Assembly (NCBI RefSeq): GCF_963576615.1
Contig: NC_088715.1
Coordinates: forward strand, 54,690,690-54,754,689
Length of the DNA: 64,000 bases
Direction: 5' to 3'
Source of the DNA: Watersipora subatra
Lineage: Eukaryota > Bryozoa > Gymnolaemata > Cheilostomatida > Watersiporidae
The translations under genes were made by a program, and so were the position numbers. The notes under the pieces were generated by a model, which had not been told where the DNA came from, ran no database searches, and saw only the letters and a program-made list of their open reading frames with translations. Positions 11,944-26,700 of this stretch are shown here, one piece after another (the first letter of the stretch is position 1; every line of letters begins with the position of its first letter).

Positions 11944-12162
11944 TCATGTGACATTTTTAACCTGGCCAAAAAGCAATTCGCGCAAAGTGCGCTCTATGCG
12001 AATTGCTGTATCACAAATACATTTAACTGAGGACATAACTGCTCGTGTGAATTGCAGCACGTAATTCATTATCCAAAAGTTTTGGTCAGAACCAGGCCTA
12101 ATACCCAGTCCAGCAGAAGCCAGGCAGCAAGCGTCATAAAATGATTCAAGGTGTTTCTGCAA
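11944..12162 (-). pseudogene. Minus-strand coding-like fragment, unknown family
   Basis: A 72-codon frame with ordinary amino-acid composition (motifs such as CDTAIRIERTL) lies close to a second minus-strand coding-like tract at 12310-12690. I do not recognise the family. Either may belong to a decayed transposon or gene. Chance openness in AT-rich DNA is also possible. Confidence 0.25.
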
Positions 12163-12309
12163 GTTATGACAAATTTGGAATAGTGCATGAGCTTACCGCT
12201 TTACATTTTTATTCTGATCTACAAAGTGTTTTACAGCTCAGAACCAAAACTACTTTAAAACTATAATCATCGCAGTTCACTCTTGCTAGTTCAGGCTCAT
12301 CAGATAATT

Positions 12310-12690
12310 AATTAATTGCTTTTTTGTAAAAATGCCACGCATTGATGTCACCTTTTCGGCATGTAATCATTTTTGGAAAGTTTCTAAGACAGACATCTAA
12401 CTTGTGGACAGTTTTTCTCTTCAAATTTAGGTATTTTATGAACTTCACCTAAGGTTTCCTTTCTGTGTCTAGAAAAAAATTAGCTGTTTCTTCTTTGTCA
12501 ACTATAACACAGTTTTTGTTGGCCAAAATGTTACCCAAGCCTTTTAATTCTTTCAGTTTCTTTCTCAGTTTATCCAGGTGCCACTCAATTAACTCTTCCA
12601 AGTTCTCTCATTCACGTAACAGATGTTCTCAAGTCACCTGGAAAGTTGAATATTTTGGGACTTTTATATCTAGTAGTGCATTTCACAAAT
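12310..12690 (-). pseudogene. Decayed minus-strand coding sequence, unknown family
   Basis: One minus-strand frame runs from about 12690 to 12312 with only three internal stops (two TGA, one TAG) and reads as a helical charged segment (LEELIEWHLDKLRKKLKELK) followed by a basic region with CRKGDINAWHFYK. The composition is protein-like and unlike the AT-rich shadow frames around it. The family is not recognised. Confidence 0.35.
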
Positions 12691-12900
12691 GAGATGTAGC
12701 ATTTTTTCACTGAGATGTTCTGCACCCGAAAAGTGTTTTATTTGGAAGTTTTTCCTAGCAAAGGTAGTACTGTATAGGTATCCAACACAGGGTCAGCTTC
12801 GGCAGTTTGCTAGCACACCCACACTATTGTATTTTTTGCAGAGCATGGTCACTTGTACTGTTGTATTTCATGACAGGTACACTGTATAGGTACTTGAGTA

Positions 12901-13578
12901 GACCATTAAGTTTCTATAGTGTAGAAAAGGTCAATAGGTAATGTTATCAGCAGCATTTCGCAGTAAGGTCAATAGGTACTATTGAGACAGGGTCAGGGCG
13001 TTTAAACTATTAAAGCTACTATTAAAAATAATAGTTTGAATCAAATTCCCCATAACAGAAAATTGAGAAAAGGGGAGTTTGCTATTGCATATATCAGCAA
13101 ATGTTGGTGACATTATCCATGATGCAATCACTCTCTATTTAGTCAGCCTGTTTACATTTGACATCTCTATATGTAAATATTAGATTACTACTACTATTAG
13201 TACAAGGTGAGCTCAGGGCAACAAACAAAGAGACCATTAAGACCGATTAGACCCTTAAATTTCTATAACGTAGGGAAATTCAAGGGGTAATGTTATCAGC
13301 AACTTTGCGCAGTAAGGTCAATAGGTACTACTGTGACAGGGTCAGGGAGTTTAAACTATTAAAGCTTTTAGTAAAAATATTAGTTTGAATCAAATTCCCT
13401 ACAACAGAACACTGAGAAGAGGGGAGTTTGCTATTGCATGATGCTGATGCAGCAGATGCTGGCGACATCCATGATGTAATCACACTATATTAAGTCAGCC
13501 TGTTTAAATTTGACAGCTTTATACGTATAATAGACTACTACTATTAGTACAAGGTAAGCTCAGGGCAACTAGCAAAGA
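12901..13578. repeat. Tandem duplication of a 335-base unit upstream of the RING exon
   Basis: Unit 1 (about 12901-13235) and unit 2 (about 13245-13578) share long runs, for example CAGTAAGGTCAATAGGTACT, GGGGAGTTTGCTATTGCAT and TACTATTAGTACAAGGT. Neither carries a coding exon. They lie within 1.1 kb of the first coding exon, so a regulatory role is conceivable but not shown. Confidence 0.85.
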
Positions 13579-13981
13579 AAAGGGTCTTAAAAAAGAGAAA
13601 CTATTAAGTTTTAGCGGGACTTTTGAAGAACATAGAAGAATTAGGATTAACACATTAGATATGGCTTGTTAATACTTCAGTTTGTAGTATATCAAAATAA
13701 TGTAACATCATCCAAATTTATTACTCTTAGCAGCTAGGAAGTCAGCTGTTGATCATTATTAAGAACAAAATTGGCGTACTGCCATAATCACTTCTACCTT
13801 GTAAACTAAAAAGCACTTGTGCGCTTCACTTGTCTCTGCTCACATGAAGCGGAATTCCAGTGATACGTTTAATCCGGAGGCAACGAGATAATAGCCAGCT
13901 CCAAGCTCACTCTTAAAAAACTAAACTGTATGTCTGTATTCTGACTTGTCCACAAAAAAGCAAAGTAACACAGATAATTTA

Positions 13982-14257
13982 ATGCTCGGCAGAGATGAGG
14001 TGAGACCTAACTATCTAAAAGCACCGTTCAAGCCATGCTTTAAAAAATTACCTGACGTTCACTATTTCAGAATGATGAGTGAAAGAAACGAAGCCAAGAT
14101 TAAGACACTGATGGACTTATGCAAGTGTCCGGTTTGTAAGCAGGGGTTATGCCAATTGAAGTTGCTGCCGTGTCAGCATGCTATATGCATGGAATGCATT
14201 AAAGGGCTCCATTTGAAAGGCAATCGCTACTTATGTTCTCAGTGTGATGGGGTTGAG
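13982..14257 (+). CDS. Gene B exon 1: RING finger
   Basis: Residues 1-92. Zinc ligands follow C-X2-C-X11-C-X-H-X2-C-X2-C-X12-C-X2-C at residues 49, 52, 64, 66, 69, 72, 85 and 88, a RING-HC finger close to those of TRIM-type ligases. The frame is open back to a TAA at 13922, but the first ATG is at 13982. Donor GTAAGC follows GAG at 14257. The Kozak context is poor, so an upstream coding exon is not excluded. Confidence 0.85.
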
Positions 14258-17200
14258 GTAAGCAAATTGTTTATTTGAAAATATGTTCACATTGCCTATT
14301 TAGGTTTGACGCTAATATTATTTCATTTTTCTATAGCCCTGTGGATGCAAATTGAAGACATACACATATATGCAATTATGTGCGACTGTTTAGCTTGATA
14401 GCTGTTTAAGTGTTTTAAATTATGGTTTTATAAGCTGTTTGCGATTATACTGTTCTTTGTAATATCATAAAAGTTAAAAGTCAAAGGACAATAAAGAGAG
14501 GCACTCCAAAACGCTAGCGCTAGCATCAACTTTGCTATGAATAATCTGTGAAAACCTTGCAAAAACACCAAACGCTAGCATAATATGATAACCCTGACAT
14601 TTACCAAGATTTATTTTTTAGGATACTTGTAGTATAGATGGTATGCTCTTAGTATTACTTTTATTGTTATTTGTAAAACAGTTTTAGTGAGAGTCATGTT
14701 GTATTGTTTTAGAGAAAGTAAGTTTTGATTACAAGTGAAACCGTTGCTTTTGGTACACTTTAGATTTTGCTTAAAACATGTTATTAATCATCAGCTAGTT
14801 AACTACTGTATATCCATGCAGCAGACAAATAATATCCAGCACTTTTATACACAAGTGTTTGCTGAAGTTGATAGCGGAACTTGCCTAGATTATTACTGAA
14901 ACTAAACTGATTTAGCTGTACCTGGCAAGAGAGCGATATACCAGCTATGCAACAGCTAAAAGAGATAAACTCACAACTATGTAAGGTTCAAAGTTACGAC
15001 TAGATAACGCACACAAGACAAAGAAAAAAAGCAGACATTAAAACGTGCAGACACATACCCAAAGAAACTATCACTTGACCAACGGTATTTACTGCAGGTG
15101 AACGTTGCCACATTATTGCCAGCAAATTTTTCCATGAATTTGCTTGATTTTTTTTAGTGAACTTCGGTCATAAGCTGAGTATACACTAGTCAATGATCTA
15201 TTATTAACTCCTAGCCGGCTTTGTGAGTAACAATTCTCTTTGCAACTGAGCATAATTTTGTTTGAAACTTTGTGACTGAGTACCTGCCTGGCTGCTCAGT
15301 CGAATGTCTGAGTTTGAGTTCCGGGTGATGCAATTCATTTTCCGACATCAAACCGTCGCTTTGGACAGATGAACAGAAGGACAGTTAGCATGACTCTAAT
15401 TGCAAGAAAGATTGGGGCATGCTAGGTAAAAAATATGACTCAACTCAACCTGCTCCTACCGGACGTCATAATTTAACATTTATTTGGAAAAATGAACAAG
15501 TTCAAACTATTTTTTGACTAATTTTCCAGAAACCTTTTTTGGAAAATAAAAGCCAAAAATAAGAGACTTGGAAATTATCAGTTGATTGGTAGGTTGGCAG
15601 ATTTGTCTGATTATCTATTGCGTACACACCGCTTTGGGGATCTGATGTGTGTCTTTGAACTGTCGTTTTGTTAAAAAAGAAAGCATTTTTTCAGTGAAAT
15701 GATCTACCTAGAGGCCTGGCTAATAGCACTTTAACTCTTTCAAATAAATCTAATTTACTATTTACTTATTTAAATATCTAATTTAATTAATTTAATTATA
15801 TAAGATTATTTAATTATCTGATTAACTCTTTTTTATCTCTCTGCCAAGCAATTGTTTCACCGAAACAGGATAAATCATTTGGTAAAATATATTATAAGAA
15901 CACATGTAACTTGTAATAACTTCCAAACAACACGGTTTATACAAATATTTTGATAAGAATTTAATTAGCATAAAATTTTACATTATCTGATGCCATAAAA
16001 AAGGCTACAAATATTGCTTTAGAATGAGCTCAGACACTTTTATGGTCATTCTCGCTACTCACCTAGAGTAGATTATGAGCTAGACAGCTTATCAATATTA
16101 TTATAGTTCGCGGCATTATTATTTGTTGCTGCTAAAACTAAGATAATCACTTTCAGTCATACTATTGTTTATAAAAATCACTGAGAGTCTATTGATCTAC
16201 AAATAGTGAATCCTCAGTCACTTTAATGCGTCTGACCCAACTGTTTTTTTTAAAATAAAAATGACGATAAAAACAAACTTTTTTCAAAGCAAAACTAAGC
16301 TCAGCATTGGCCGAAAACATATTTTCTATTGGTTCCACGCAGGTAAATGATTGTTTCCTGTTGTTTAAGTACAGTCGCAGTAAGTGAGTTAATCAGATAC
16401 TCACTAATTAAAAGTCTTTTACGAAGCCTCCTAAGACGACACAACACTGAACGTTGGTCACAAGGAAACTCAGTATACCATACAGTATGCAAAGAGTTAA
16501 TAGGCAGTACAGTTTATCACTTCCTAAAACTTACATTAAAATGCTACCGTATATATGTATAGTTTTGTGTTATGTCCTACACTTTAAAATTCATCCATTG
16601 AAAGCTTTAAATATAAAAAGCAAAAATAAAAAATTAACAACATGTTAGAACTTATCATTTTGATCTGGCTGTTTAAATTTTAAATTTAAAATCTGAATGC
16701 AAGTCGTTGAAATCACTTTTCAATAAATCTTTGACAAAAGATATGAAAATGTTTTTGTTGGTTCTTTTTTTTGGCATTGTGACCAGCCGATTTTTTCGGT
16801 TTATGCGTGCTCAAAAATGCTATCATAACATATTATTCAGGAATATCCGATGCCAAATGGAGGATTCAGCTATCTTCCTGACAGCTTGATATCCCATCAA
16901 GTAGCTGAGTTGGTGAAAGAAAAAGGAGCAGGGAATGGTGAGAACCAAAAACAGCAAACTTTATAGAGTTGCCATGAAAACTAAAATTTAAATAAGCTAA
17001 CCGGAGATCGTTGCTCAAAGTCTGCCTTAAAAAACAGCTTGATTAAGCATGTGCAGGATTTGTTTTACTTTTTGGTCGCACCTCTTTGTTCAAATGCGTA
17101 AGACTTCTTTGTCATGACATGCTGCAAAGTAATAAAAACAAACAGCAGAATGTTCGATACTTGTGTGCGCTTGCCTCAAGTTAGTTATTTATCTAATTCT

Positions 17201-20200
17201 TCATTTGAGGAAAAGCTAAAAATTTTGTAAACAGTTATCTCCCAGTCTATCGACTTGTTCAATGATATCTAAAAATTTGGTCTAGAAAGCTTCAAGTAGC
17301 TGAGCTTTTAAAAGAGTTGTGATTAATGAAAAAGAGAAGACATCTTTAGCATAAATTCGAAGCTGTTTTGTGGTTTTAGTTTTTATTATTACACTTGATG
17401 AGCTACTTTGCAAAAAGTCTATTCGAACACGGATTAGAATTAACCGAACTCGGATTAACAAATTTACATTGACCCAACTTTAAAAATCAATCTAATCGAT
17501 GCACATATTACTCACGCATAAAATGTGATGCTACAATAGTAACAAGATTGTAGTGAGAAGTACATGTATTTTTGTGAAAAGAATAAATCTAGTCAAAAAT
17601 GGGCCAAAAAACTAGGCTCTTCCATTTTGTCTTGCTACTAGCCTCAGCACATCCCCTGCATATCTACTTCAGTTATTAATTTAAATTTTATTCACAGTAT
17701 GAGACATCATGGATTAGATTAAAAAGGATATATTTTGAAAATTGTGTAACACTAATTGGCAGTCCATAATGTTACAAATAATCCTGCATTTTGGTAAGTG
17801 TTGCCTTTAAAGATTTGATCAAATTTTGGCTATTGGCAGAGACTAGTTGAAATCATTTGCTAATGAGAGGAAGAGGTATTTTGAATTTAGCATTATCTAC
17901 TTGACAAACCTTGTACTCTCAAACTGCACTCTGATAATTAGATGGTAACACAAATTAATTATATTTCCCAAAATTAAATTATACAATGTTTCAAATCTTA
18001 TGGTAAATTTGCTCTTTTCAAGATTATAAACACCCAGTTTGAATTTCCAGTGCAAATGGACGATATTGACAAAGAAAAGTTGAGAAAAGTGCTGGTAGAA
18101 GAGTTGACACTGGCTCACAGATGGGATTTAAGAGCAGAAGCTATGGTAAGCAGAATACTTACTAAATATCTTTTTACTAATCTCATATTATAGAGATTTG
18201 TGCTGTATACCAACTCAGCCTATGGATGATTCTTGTTCTCTATAAAGTTGACAAAAATAATTGGTATGCTGTTTATAGGTCTTGACATAATTCTTCCCAC
18301 AGTTTAAAAAATTCAAACATCTGTTGTTTTATTTTCAAAAATTAAACTACTATTATTGCAATTTTTAGTTGTTTTATATTTTAAAGTAAAATCATATTTT
18401 TTCTGATGATGTTTTACCTTGCGAAATAATGTATCATGTATTTTCTTGTTAATATAGATATATCGCTTGTTTATTTTTTAACTAATCGAGTGATTAGTAT
18501 TCTTGTTTGTGTTATCAGTGTTGTAGGACCAGCCTTGAGATGTTTACAGTCCACTTCGATCTCGGTGCCATCCGTGGAAAGATAAATAAATACGGCAAAG
18601 AAACAAAAGAACGATGCCACCAAAAGGTAACTAGCAAAATCACTTTTTCATATTTTAATTATTTTAACAACAATTTAATACATGCACAAAATGGCAGTGC
18701 ATATAACAGAGGTGGGTATGACTTTGTAATCGCCAATAAGGGCTTTATTTAACCTAAAATATATTGTCCACCAGCTTTAAATCAATAACGTTGTTTTACA
18801 GTATAACCGAATCTTGTGTTTAAAATTTTATCCTTTAATAATAAAAGACAGTTAAAATGGTTTATAAAAATTTGTTTACTAAAGCATCAACTCTGAGCTT
18901 CTGTTCCATAAGTTTATAAGCGCATGTTTACTAAAGCACCAACTCTGAGCCTCTGTTCCATAAGTTTATAAGCGCATATTTTCTAAAGTACCAACTCTGA
19001 GCCTCTGTTCCATAAGTTTATAAGCGCATATTTACTAAAGCACCAACTCTGAGCCTCTGTTCCATAAGTTTATAAACGCATATTTACTAAAGCATTAACT
19101 CTGAGTCTCTGTTCCATTAGTTTATAAACGCATATTTACTAAAGCACCAACTCTGAGCCTCTGTTTCATAAGTTTATAAACGCATATTTACTAAAGCACC
19201 AACTCTGAGCCTCGGTTTCATAAGCTGCTAAAACTCGTACCGTATGATGAGTAACCCAAACCAAAAACGTATTATTATACATTTTGTGTACATTCCCATA
19301 CATAATCAAATATCTTTTATTGAGATGACTATTATTGCAATAAAATAAAAATTAAATATGATAATTTTTCGGCTGAACGTATTTTTGCAGTGAGTCAAGG
19401 ATATGTCCCATTTAACAAAATAGATAATTGCTAAACATAAACATAGAAGGACAACAAGTTTTCAAGCAGATGGTAAACTATCTTATGTAAGTTATCACCT
19501 GGTTTTAATTTTTATCCCTAATTAACTTCAATGTTATAAATGCAAAGAGTATTAATTATATAAAATAGGATAGAAACAAAAATGATCCTCATATTTTGTG
19601 TAATTTGTTGTTTAAGCTCTCAGGCATTACTCAGCGACAGAATGAGGAGACAGCAGAGCTGGAAGAAGGAATCAGCAAGGTCAAGTTCTTGAAAAAGCTG
19701 AAAAGTGCTGTGGCGCAGGCGATTCAAAACTTAAAAAGTGGTAAATGCTCAGCTAAAAACTTTAGAAATGCCAAAAAGCTTGCAGAAGATCTGGAGAAGA
19801 GTAAAAACAGCGTACAAGACATGAGAGCTTGTAAGTTACACAATTTGTAAAAAGGAATGTTAATTTTTACACTGTGGCCATTTTTTTTGTAAATTTAAAT
19901 GTAGTTTGAAAGCCAACGATGACTTTTAAAAATTCAGAAAATTCTTCTTGTGTAAATTACCAACTATAAAACTGAGAGCAAATTCGTAAATGCTTGGAGA
20001 AGCATGAGTGTTCATGAAAGGAAATTGGTATACATGCATGACTTGTTGTCTATAAATTAATTTTTGGTACCCATTAATGAGAATAAAATAGGCCTTTTCA
20101 AAATCCACAAATTTTTTTCCTGTATAAACTATGTATTTAAAAATTACTAAAAAATAACTAAAAAGTTGCTACAAAACTAAAACATAACTAAAAAATAGAT

Positions 20201-23200
20201 GGAAAGACGCAATCTCTCATTTTAAGGAGTTTGTGTGCCTAGTTTTTTGCCACCATTTTACATTCAGACCCCTAATATTTTCAAATATATATAAACTAAT
20301 GGAATTTTTACTGTTGCGCGAGTAATAAGAGAACTGCCCAATAAATTTGAGTAACTTACCTAATAAACTAGTAATTTAAGCTAGTCTAAATTTTTGCTGT
20401 AATAAAAGCCATGCACGAAGCCAGCTTAATAATTGTTACGCGTAATAATCAATTATGCTAGTAATAACAAATAGGATTTTCCCAAGCGCTTTAATCAAAA
20501 GTATTTTACCCAATGTAATAAATATAGGCACAATTATTCACCATGGCTAGTTGGACACATAATCTAGTAGTTAAGCGTGCCTGTCTGCGGGCCTGAAAAT
20601 TCCAAGTTCAAATACAGGGCAAAGCAGATTGTTCATTCCTAAAACTTTATTACTATAATTGGACAGACAAAAGACAGACAAACACTGAGATGCGTATATT
20701 TACACATACACATCTAGTTCTCATTATATAAAAACTATGTTTTTGCTAATGAAGTTTACATTTAAAAAATATTTGCTATTTTTCATATTTAAACTGACTT
20801 GACAGCAAATTTTTAATTGAAAAAGTAAAGTTGCAATAATAGTGAACAAAATTTGTTTGCAAATAAGCCAATGTTTTGGTTAGTTTAAAGTTTACCATCT
20901 GACATGAAGAACAAATTAGCTATGCAAATATAAAGATAGCAGCCTTAAAAAGAGTTACTACAAGTAAGTTATCTATTCTATAATTTAAATAAAAAATAAT
21001 GATAGATTAAGTGTTTTGTAATACGCTTTTTTATTGTTTGTTAAAATGCAAACAGTAACATCTACAACTGAACAATTTCTACACAACTGCCACACGGAAT
21101 GCTGTATCAGCTATATGATATGTTCTTAGTATACATGTATAGATACAGATGAGTCCTCAGAGCTTGAAGTTGGAGACTCCGTGAGATTCAAATACGACCT
21201 TGGTGAAAACTTTGATGATTTCATTTCAAGTGACGTAACTCATCTGAGTGTTGGAATCCTGTTGGAGAAGCCAGAGAATGATGAAGCGGTTCGTTGCTGC
21301 AAAGTTGATTTTATAATCGGAAATAAGTTTTGCTTTGACACACATGTCCAGTCTCAGCTATTTAAAATCAGAAAGCTACATATTTTCAGCGGCTTTCTTA
21401 CTCCTATTGCACAGTTCATTTGCTTGTTGCATGGCAACCACTAGCAGTAGCTAAATATTGTTTGTTGCTGTAAAGGAATTTGCCAGCCTTTACTTAGGCA
21501 TGATCTAGAATTTTGGATAAAGAAGAGAGATTAAGTACGGATTTTTCGTTGCTTTTATTTATGAAGGGAAATCCATTAGTTGAGGAGCTTACAACAACTG
21601 CTCTTATCTTTTATCGAGTGCGTTTCCTTTTATATACATTCCTTTACCCAATCCAGATAATGGAACTGAGTAAGGAAAAACCAACTAACAATAAAAATAA
21701 ATGGAATCGCTAATTTGTTGGCATGGTTATAATAGACAAACATTACAATAATGATACAACAGAAACGGACGCAAAACATAATAGCGATATAGTATAAACG
21801 AACAATTTATTAACAATACGATAAAAAGAGCCAACACAACATGCAAGATATATATACGAGTATTTTTAGGATTAAGAAAGTCAGGGCCCAGCGTCTACCA
21901 CACCATATTCATCTTAAAATTTTCTACAAAGTACAACCTGTTTGAAATCAATCCTATACCGCCAATATGAGAGGTTCCATATTTTTCCAAAATCGGTAAT
22001 CAAAAACAAAGGCTAAATTGCAAGAGCCAAGTATCCAGTTGATTTTTATTGCTATGAAATGGGCAACAGAATCAATCTGCATTTTGTTATGCAAAATCTC
22101 TAGGAGTTTCTGATTTTATCTTAACTAAGCAAAAATGTTTTAGCAACGTCTCTGATCAACCAATATAACTGGCTAGTTTCCTTTTTACCCAACTAGCGGC
22201 TGTGCAGGTATTTTTGATTTCGTAATTTTCTCAGTTAGTATCAGATATGGAAACATATTTTTTTGTTTTGCGCAGAAAAAATTGTTTTACAACATAGACT
22301 GAGTTTTTTAACTGCAATACAGGTTGTTTTGTCTCGCTATATATTTTTCTGTTCCCGCTTTTTACTGAGGTAAGATCTTGTTTTTGGCAAAGTACATGTA
22401 GCTACATGTAGGCGTGCAGGCGTTTATAGCGCTGACTACAATCAAAAAATTTATATTTGAGAGCCAGAGGCTAGAATTAACAGTGAAATAAATAGTGATA
22501 GTGATTTTGAGTTAGATGACCCTCATTTTTTATCTGGTTTAGATAATTTACATGGCAATGAAAGTCATTCTTCTTATCAATACGATGCAAATTTTGCAAC
22601 TACTTGCAATAGTAATGCTAATAACAACAAAGCTGCTAGTACTAGTATATCTTTTGATAATAGCATGCTCTTGGCAGGTACTTTAATCTAATTGTACCTT
22701 CTACAAGTAATTTTAACCCTAATGGGCCTTCCATGAGCTGTTTCACCATTTCTGATTTACCTTTTGCTATCTCTTCTGCCACAACTAGCAGCATTAGTAA
22801 TAAAACTTAATATTTAAAATTTGATTATTGATTAGATTTAAATGTAGACTTAAAATTTAATAAAATCAAGGCCAATAATGACTTAAATATTTTTGTAGAG
22901 TGTGGGATACTTGCGTATTCTGGTATCAAAATTTTTTCAAAATCCCAAAACTAGAAGGATAATAATCATACCAAATATGATCTCATTCATAATCAATGCT
23001 GCGGATTCTTGTGATAATTATTTTTTTATACTCAAATTTTATCATTTTGCTGCAGAGTATTTAAATAAATTCAGGTAGAATCTTCTACAATTGCACTAAC
23101 ATTTTGTCTATATAATTTTGTCATGAAAAAGAATTCTTTGTCAAATTTTTATGTTATTCTATTATTTAAAATACTGAATTTTGAAATCCCAAGTGTCCCT

Positions 23201-23710
23201 CTGTTTTTAAAAATGTTTACCTATCTGCTTGTTTTTATATGTTGGTCTTTGTAAGATATTATAACAAAATTGTCTTTTGTGACTTTTTACACAAAACCAA
23301 AAAGATCAATATATGTTTTAGGTTAGGGTAGTATTTCCAGAAGATTTGATGTGGAAGGGAAGCATGAGCGTGCTTGAGAAATCTCTAAAGAAGTCAAAAC
23401 TGCCGTACATTGGAGATGATGTTAAGATACTTGCTGAGCAGCCACACTTTGGCTGGCAAGGTGTCCGCAAAAAGAATTGGTAATTTATAATGTATTGTTA
23501 AACATTATATCATAAATCATTCATGCATACAATACAAACGCTTCCATTATCAGAATTATCAACAATGTATTGTGTTATATAGTATAACTTATATAACACA
23601 ATAGACAACATATAAAAATGTATTACACTTTCAATTCATTATTTGAATTAACGATTTTACCCGTTTTCATCAGATTTGATTTAAGATGTAACCAGTGGCA
23701 GCCATGTAAC

Positions 23711-23769
<59 letters not shown>

Positions 23770-26700
23770 AATCTTACTGTTTGTCAGTCGTCTGTCCAAT
23801 TATAGCGATAAAGTTTTGGCAACAAAAAATCACATTCGCACCTAATTTCAGCTCGCGACATTTAAATTGCAAATCTACTAAAAAGTGCTCACTAGGCTAA
23901 GGCAATCTTACCACAATCATAGTTCTTATCATATATTGTATATCCCTTTTGAAATTGCACTTGCTAACTTATTAATTAATACAGCGTGCTTTCGAGCTAC
24001 GATGTTCCTGTTACACAACTTCTTTTTGCTTACGAATTAGATTACGATGTTTTTTCATCTCATGTCAAGAAAAAAGGTTTTTTACTTTTCACACGTAAAA
24101 TATTGACATAAAATTTTATCAAAATTAAGATTTAGCAGCCAGTGCGCAGATTATTTCGTAAAGAAAATTTGCCAAAGTCCCTCCCACAAGATTATATGCT
24201 CAATTTCAGTTTGGCGTTATTTGTTATAAGTTACAGTACAAACGAAACCAAAAGAGATAAGTGATGAAACTGTAGCCCATCAAAAAGGTGAAGTTTAGTT
24301 TATTAAAATACATACTAAAACTTAACTTTAAGTATGTGTTCAGTAAGCTAAATTCAACATTTATATTATACATTTGTCTCGAAGGTAAGAACTGCTTATT
24401 CCCTACGTTACGTACTGCATGTATTACATTGTAATGTTAAATTTTGTTGCAGATAATAGTGCGCTAAAGTTACTGTAGGTAACTATAGTTACTAAGGTTA
24501 ACATATAATTTGTTACTAATTATTAATATGTACAGTGTGTAAATATAATTTTCTTGAGTTTTACCAGAAGGTGTTTGCATTAGATAATTACTATAAATTT
24601 GTATACTACTGTATATGAAATTTTAGCCTGAAACTAATACACTGAACACACTGAAACACTAAAACAAATTAAAATCGTATAATTTTCTACCAAATCATTT
24701 TTCATTGAAATCATAGCAAAGCATACTCTATCTAGCCATTATTTGTTAAATACTTCACATTCAAACACCTTTAAAGTTGTTTTACTTTTTCTCATAATTT
24801 AACTCAACTGCACAAAACAATTTTTTTCACGATATGATATTTACTTGAAAAAGTTTGAAAACCTTTACAGTGGTTTTACTGGTTCTCCTAATTTATTTAA
24901 GCTGTACAAAACACTTTTTCCATGATACAAAGTTCAAAAGTTAGAATTATAACTGTTATTATTTTTACACAAAAAGAAATTTTTTGTGCTAAAACTTTTT
25001 TATACCCAGGCAACATCAGGCACTTATCTAGTATATATAAATTTGTGCTATGCGTGCATGGTTATAGCGATAACGTTTTGAGAATGACAAATCTTTTGCG
25101 CACTGGATTTGTACTCCAGCCTGGAGCCTCCAGTTCTGCAGACAGACTTATATCCATTACATTAAAATGCTGTCTAATTGGTTATTCTATAAAATAATTT
25201 ATACACATACATATTACACCTACCATTATTTCATAACTTTACACTTATTATATCAGCTCGAAGTATGCGTGAAGCCACACAGAAAAAAATATGCACCTGT
25301 ATGTAAAGAAAAATGTTTAAACTATGACAAACTATTGTTATTGGTAGAGAGCTGTAGTAGACACTGCAACCGTTACAGTAAAAATTACACAAAAATAAAC
25401 ATACATGTAGTACACAGAAATAAACACAATACAAAGAATTAAACAAATGTTTCATCTAAGGTTAGAATGATAAATGTTGTATATGCTGATTAAAAATTAA
25501 TTGTTTGTGCAAAACCTTTTTAGTACTCGTGCAGTGACAGGCATTCAGGTAGTTTCATTATATAAAATATTCACACAAAGCATCTTTTAATTTTTATCAA
25601 AAATATGTATTAAATTATATCATATTACATCGCATCATATGACAACCTATTATATTACATTGCAGTACATTATATGTTATACTATAATATATTACATGCT
25701 TATGTTACTATATATATATAGTAACATGATAATAATAACACAATAAGTAACACAATAATAATGCTAATAATATATATATTATTACCATTATTATTGTTAT
25801 TATTGGTCATTATCCATCTGTCTGCCCTTTCATCTGTTTGCTTTTTATCACAAAGAAATCTTTGTTCCATAATTGAGAAACTATTCTAAGGCTTTGAAAG
25901 GGGGCCACTTAACACGTTTGTTTAAGATGTTGACACCATATGCTGAACGTTGTGAGTTTGACCCTTGCATTGGCCAACATTGTAGTCTTCCTATCAATAT
26001 TATTATTGGCTATTTTCCGTTCATCTGTTTGCTTTTGCTGCCACTGCACAATGAAATTTTTATTCTCTTGTTGAAATAATTGATAGATTTGAAAGGTAGC
26101 TGAGTAACTCAGGCGGTTTGATTGCCACTCTAATAAGTTGAATGTAATGGCTTTGAGTCTCATTTTGGTCCACATTCTAATCATATTATTAGTAGAATGC
26201 ACAAAATTTATCATTTGCAAAAAAGTTGACACATTTACCGCAATGGCTGTAGTAATCGAAAAATAAAAGATTTTAACACTCATTCTGTTCTGTATTATTT
26301 TTGACGGTTCAACTTTTATTAACAACAAAACTGGGTATTTTTTTAGATAATTCCCAAATGAAGTTAACTTTAGGTGGAGGCATTACAATAGAAATTACAA
26401 TCTTTTTAATAAGGACCCTCAAATTATATATAAAATATATATATAAATACATATAAAATAAAAAAGTTATTTCTCCCTCGTTAATTTTAAAAGATAATGT
26501 ACAGAGAGGAAGGTAGCTATCATTTTGATTGACCAATTGTAATAAAGAAAAGTACATTTGTTAAATCTTTTTTGTTTTACTTTTGATTATATGCAGGTTG
26601 AAGGAAGTTTTTTGAACTTCCAAAATTATAAGCAATTGTAACTCTTTAGCGACCGTAGGCCGATGTATTGGCTTATCAATAGGGTTTCACTTTTCTTTTT

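Noticed and set aside
21181..21444. Exon 6 read through to a TAA at 21444 as a terminal exon
   Set aside because: The reading after 21288 lacks repeat features, while exon 7 supplies the expected second half of the repeat in phase 0.
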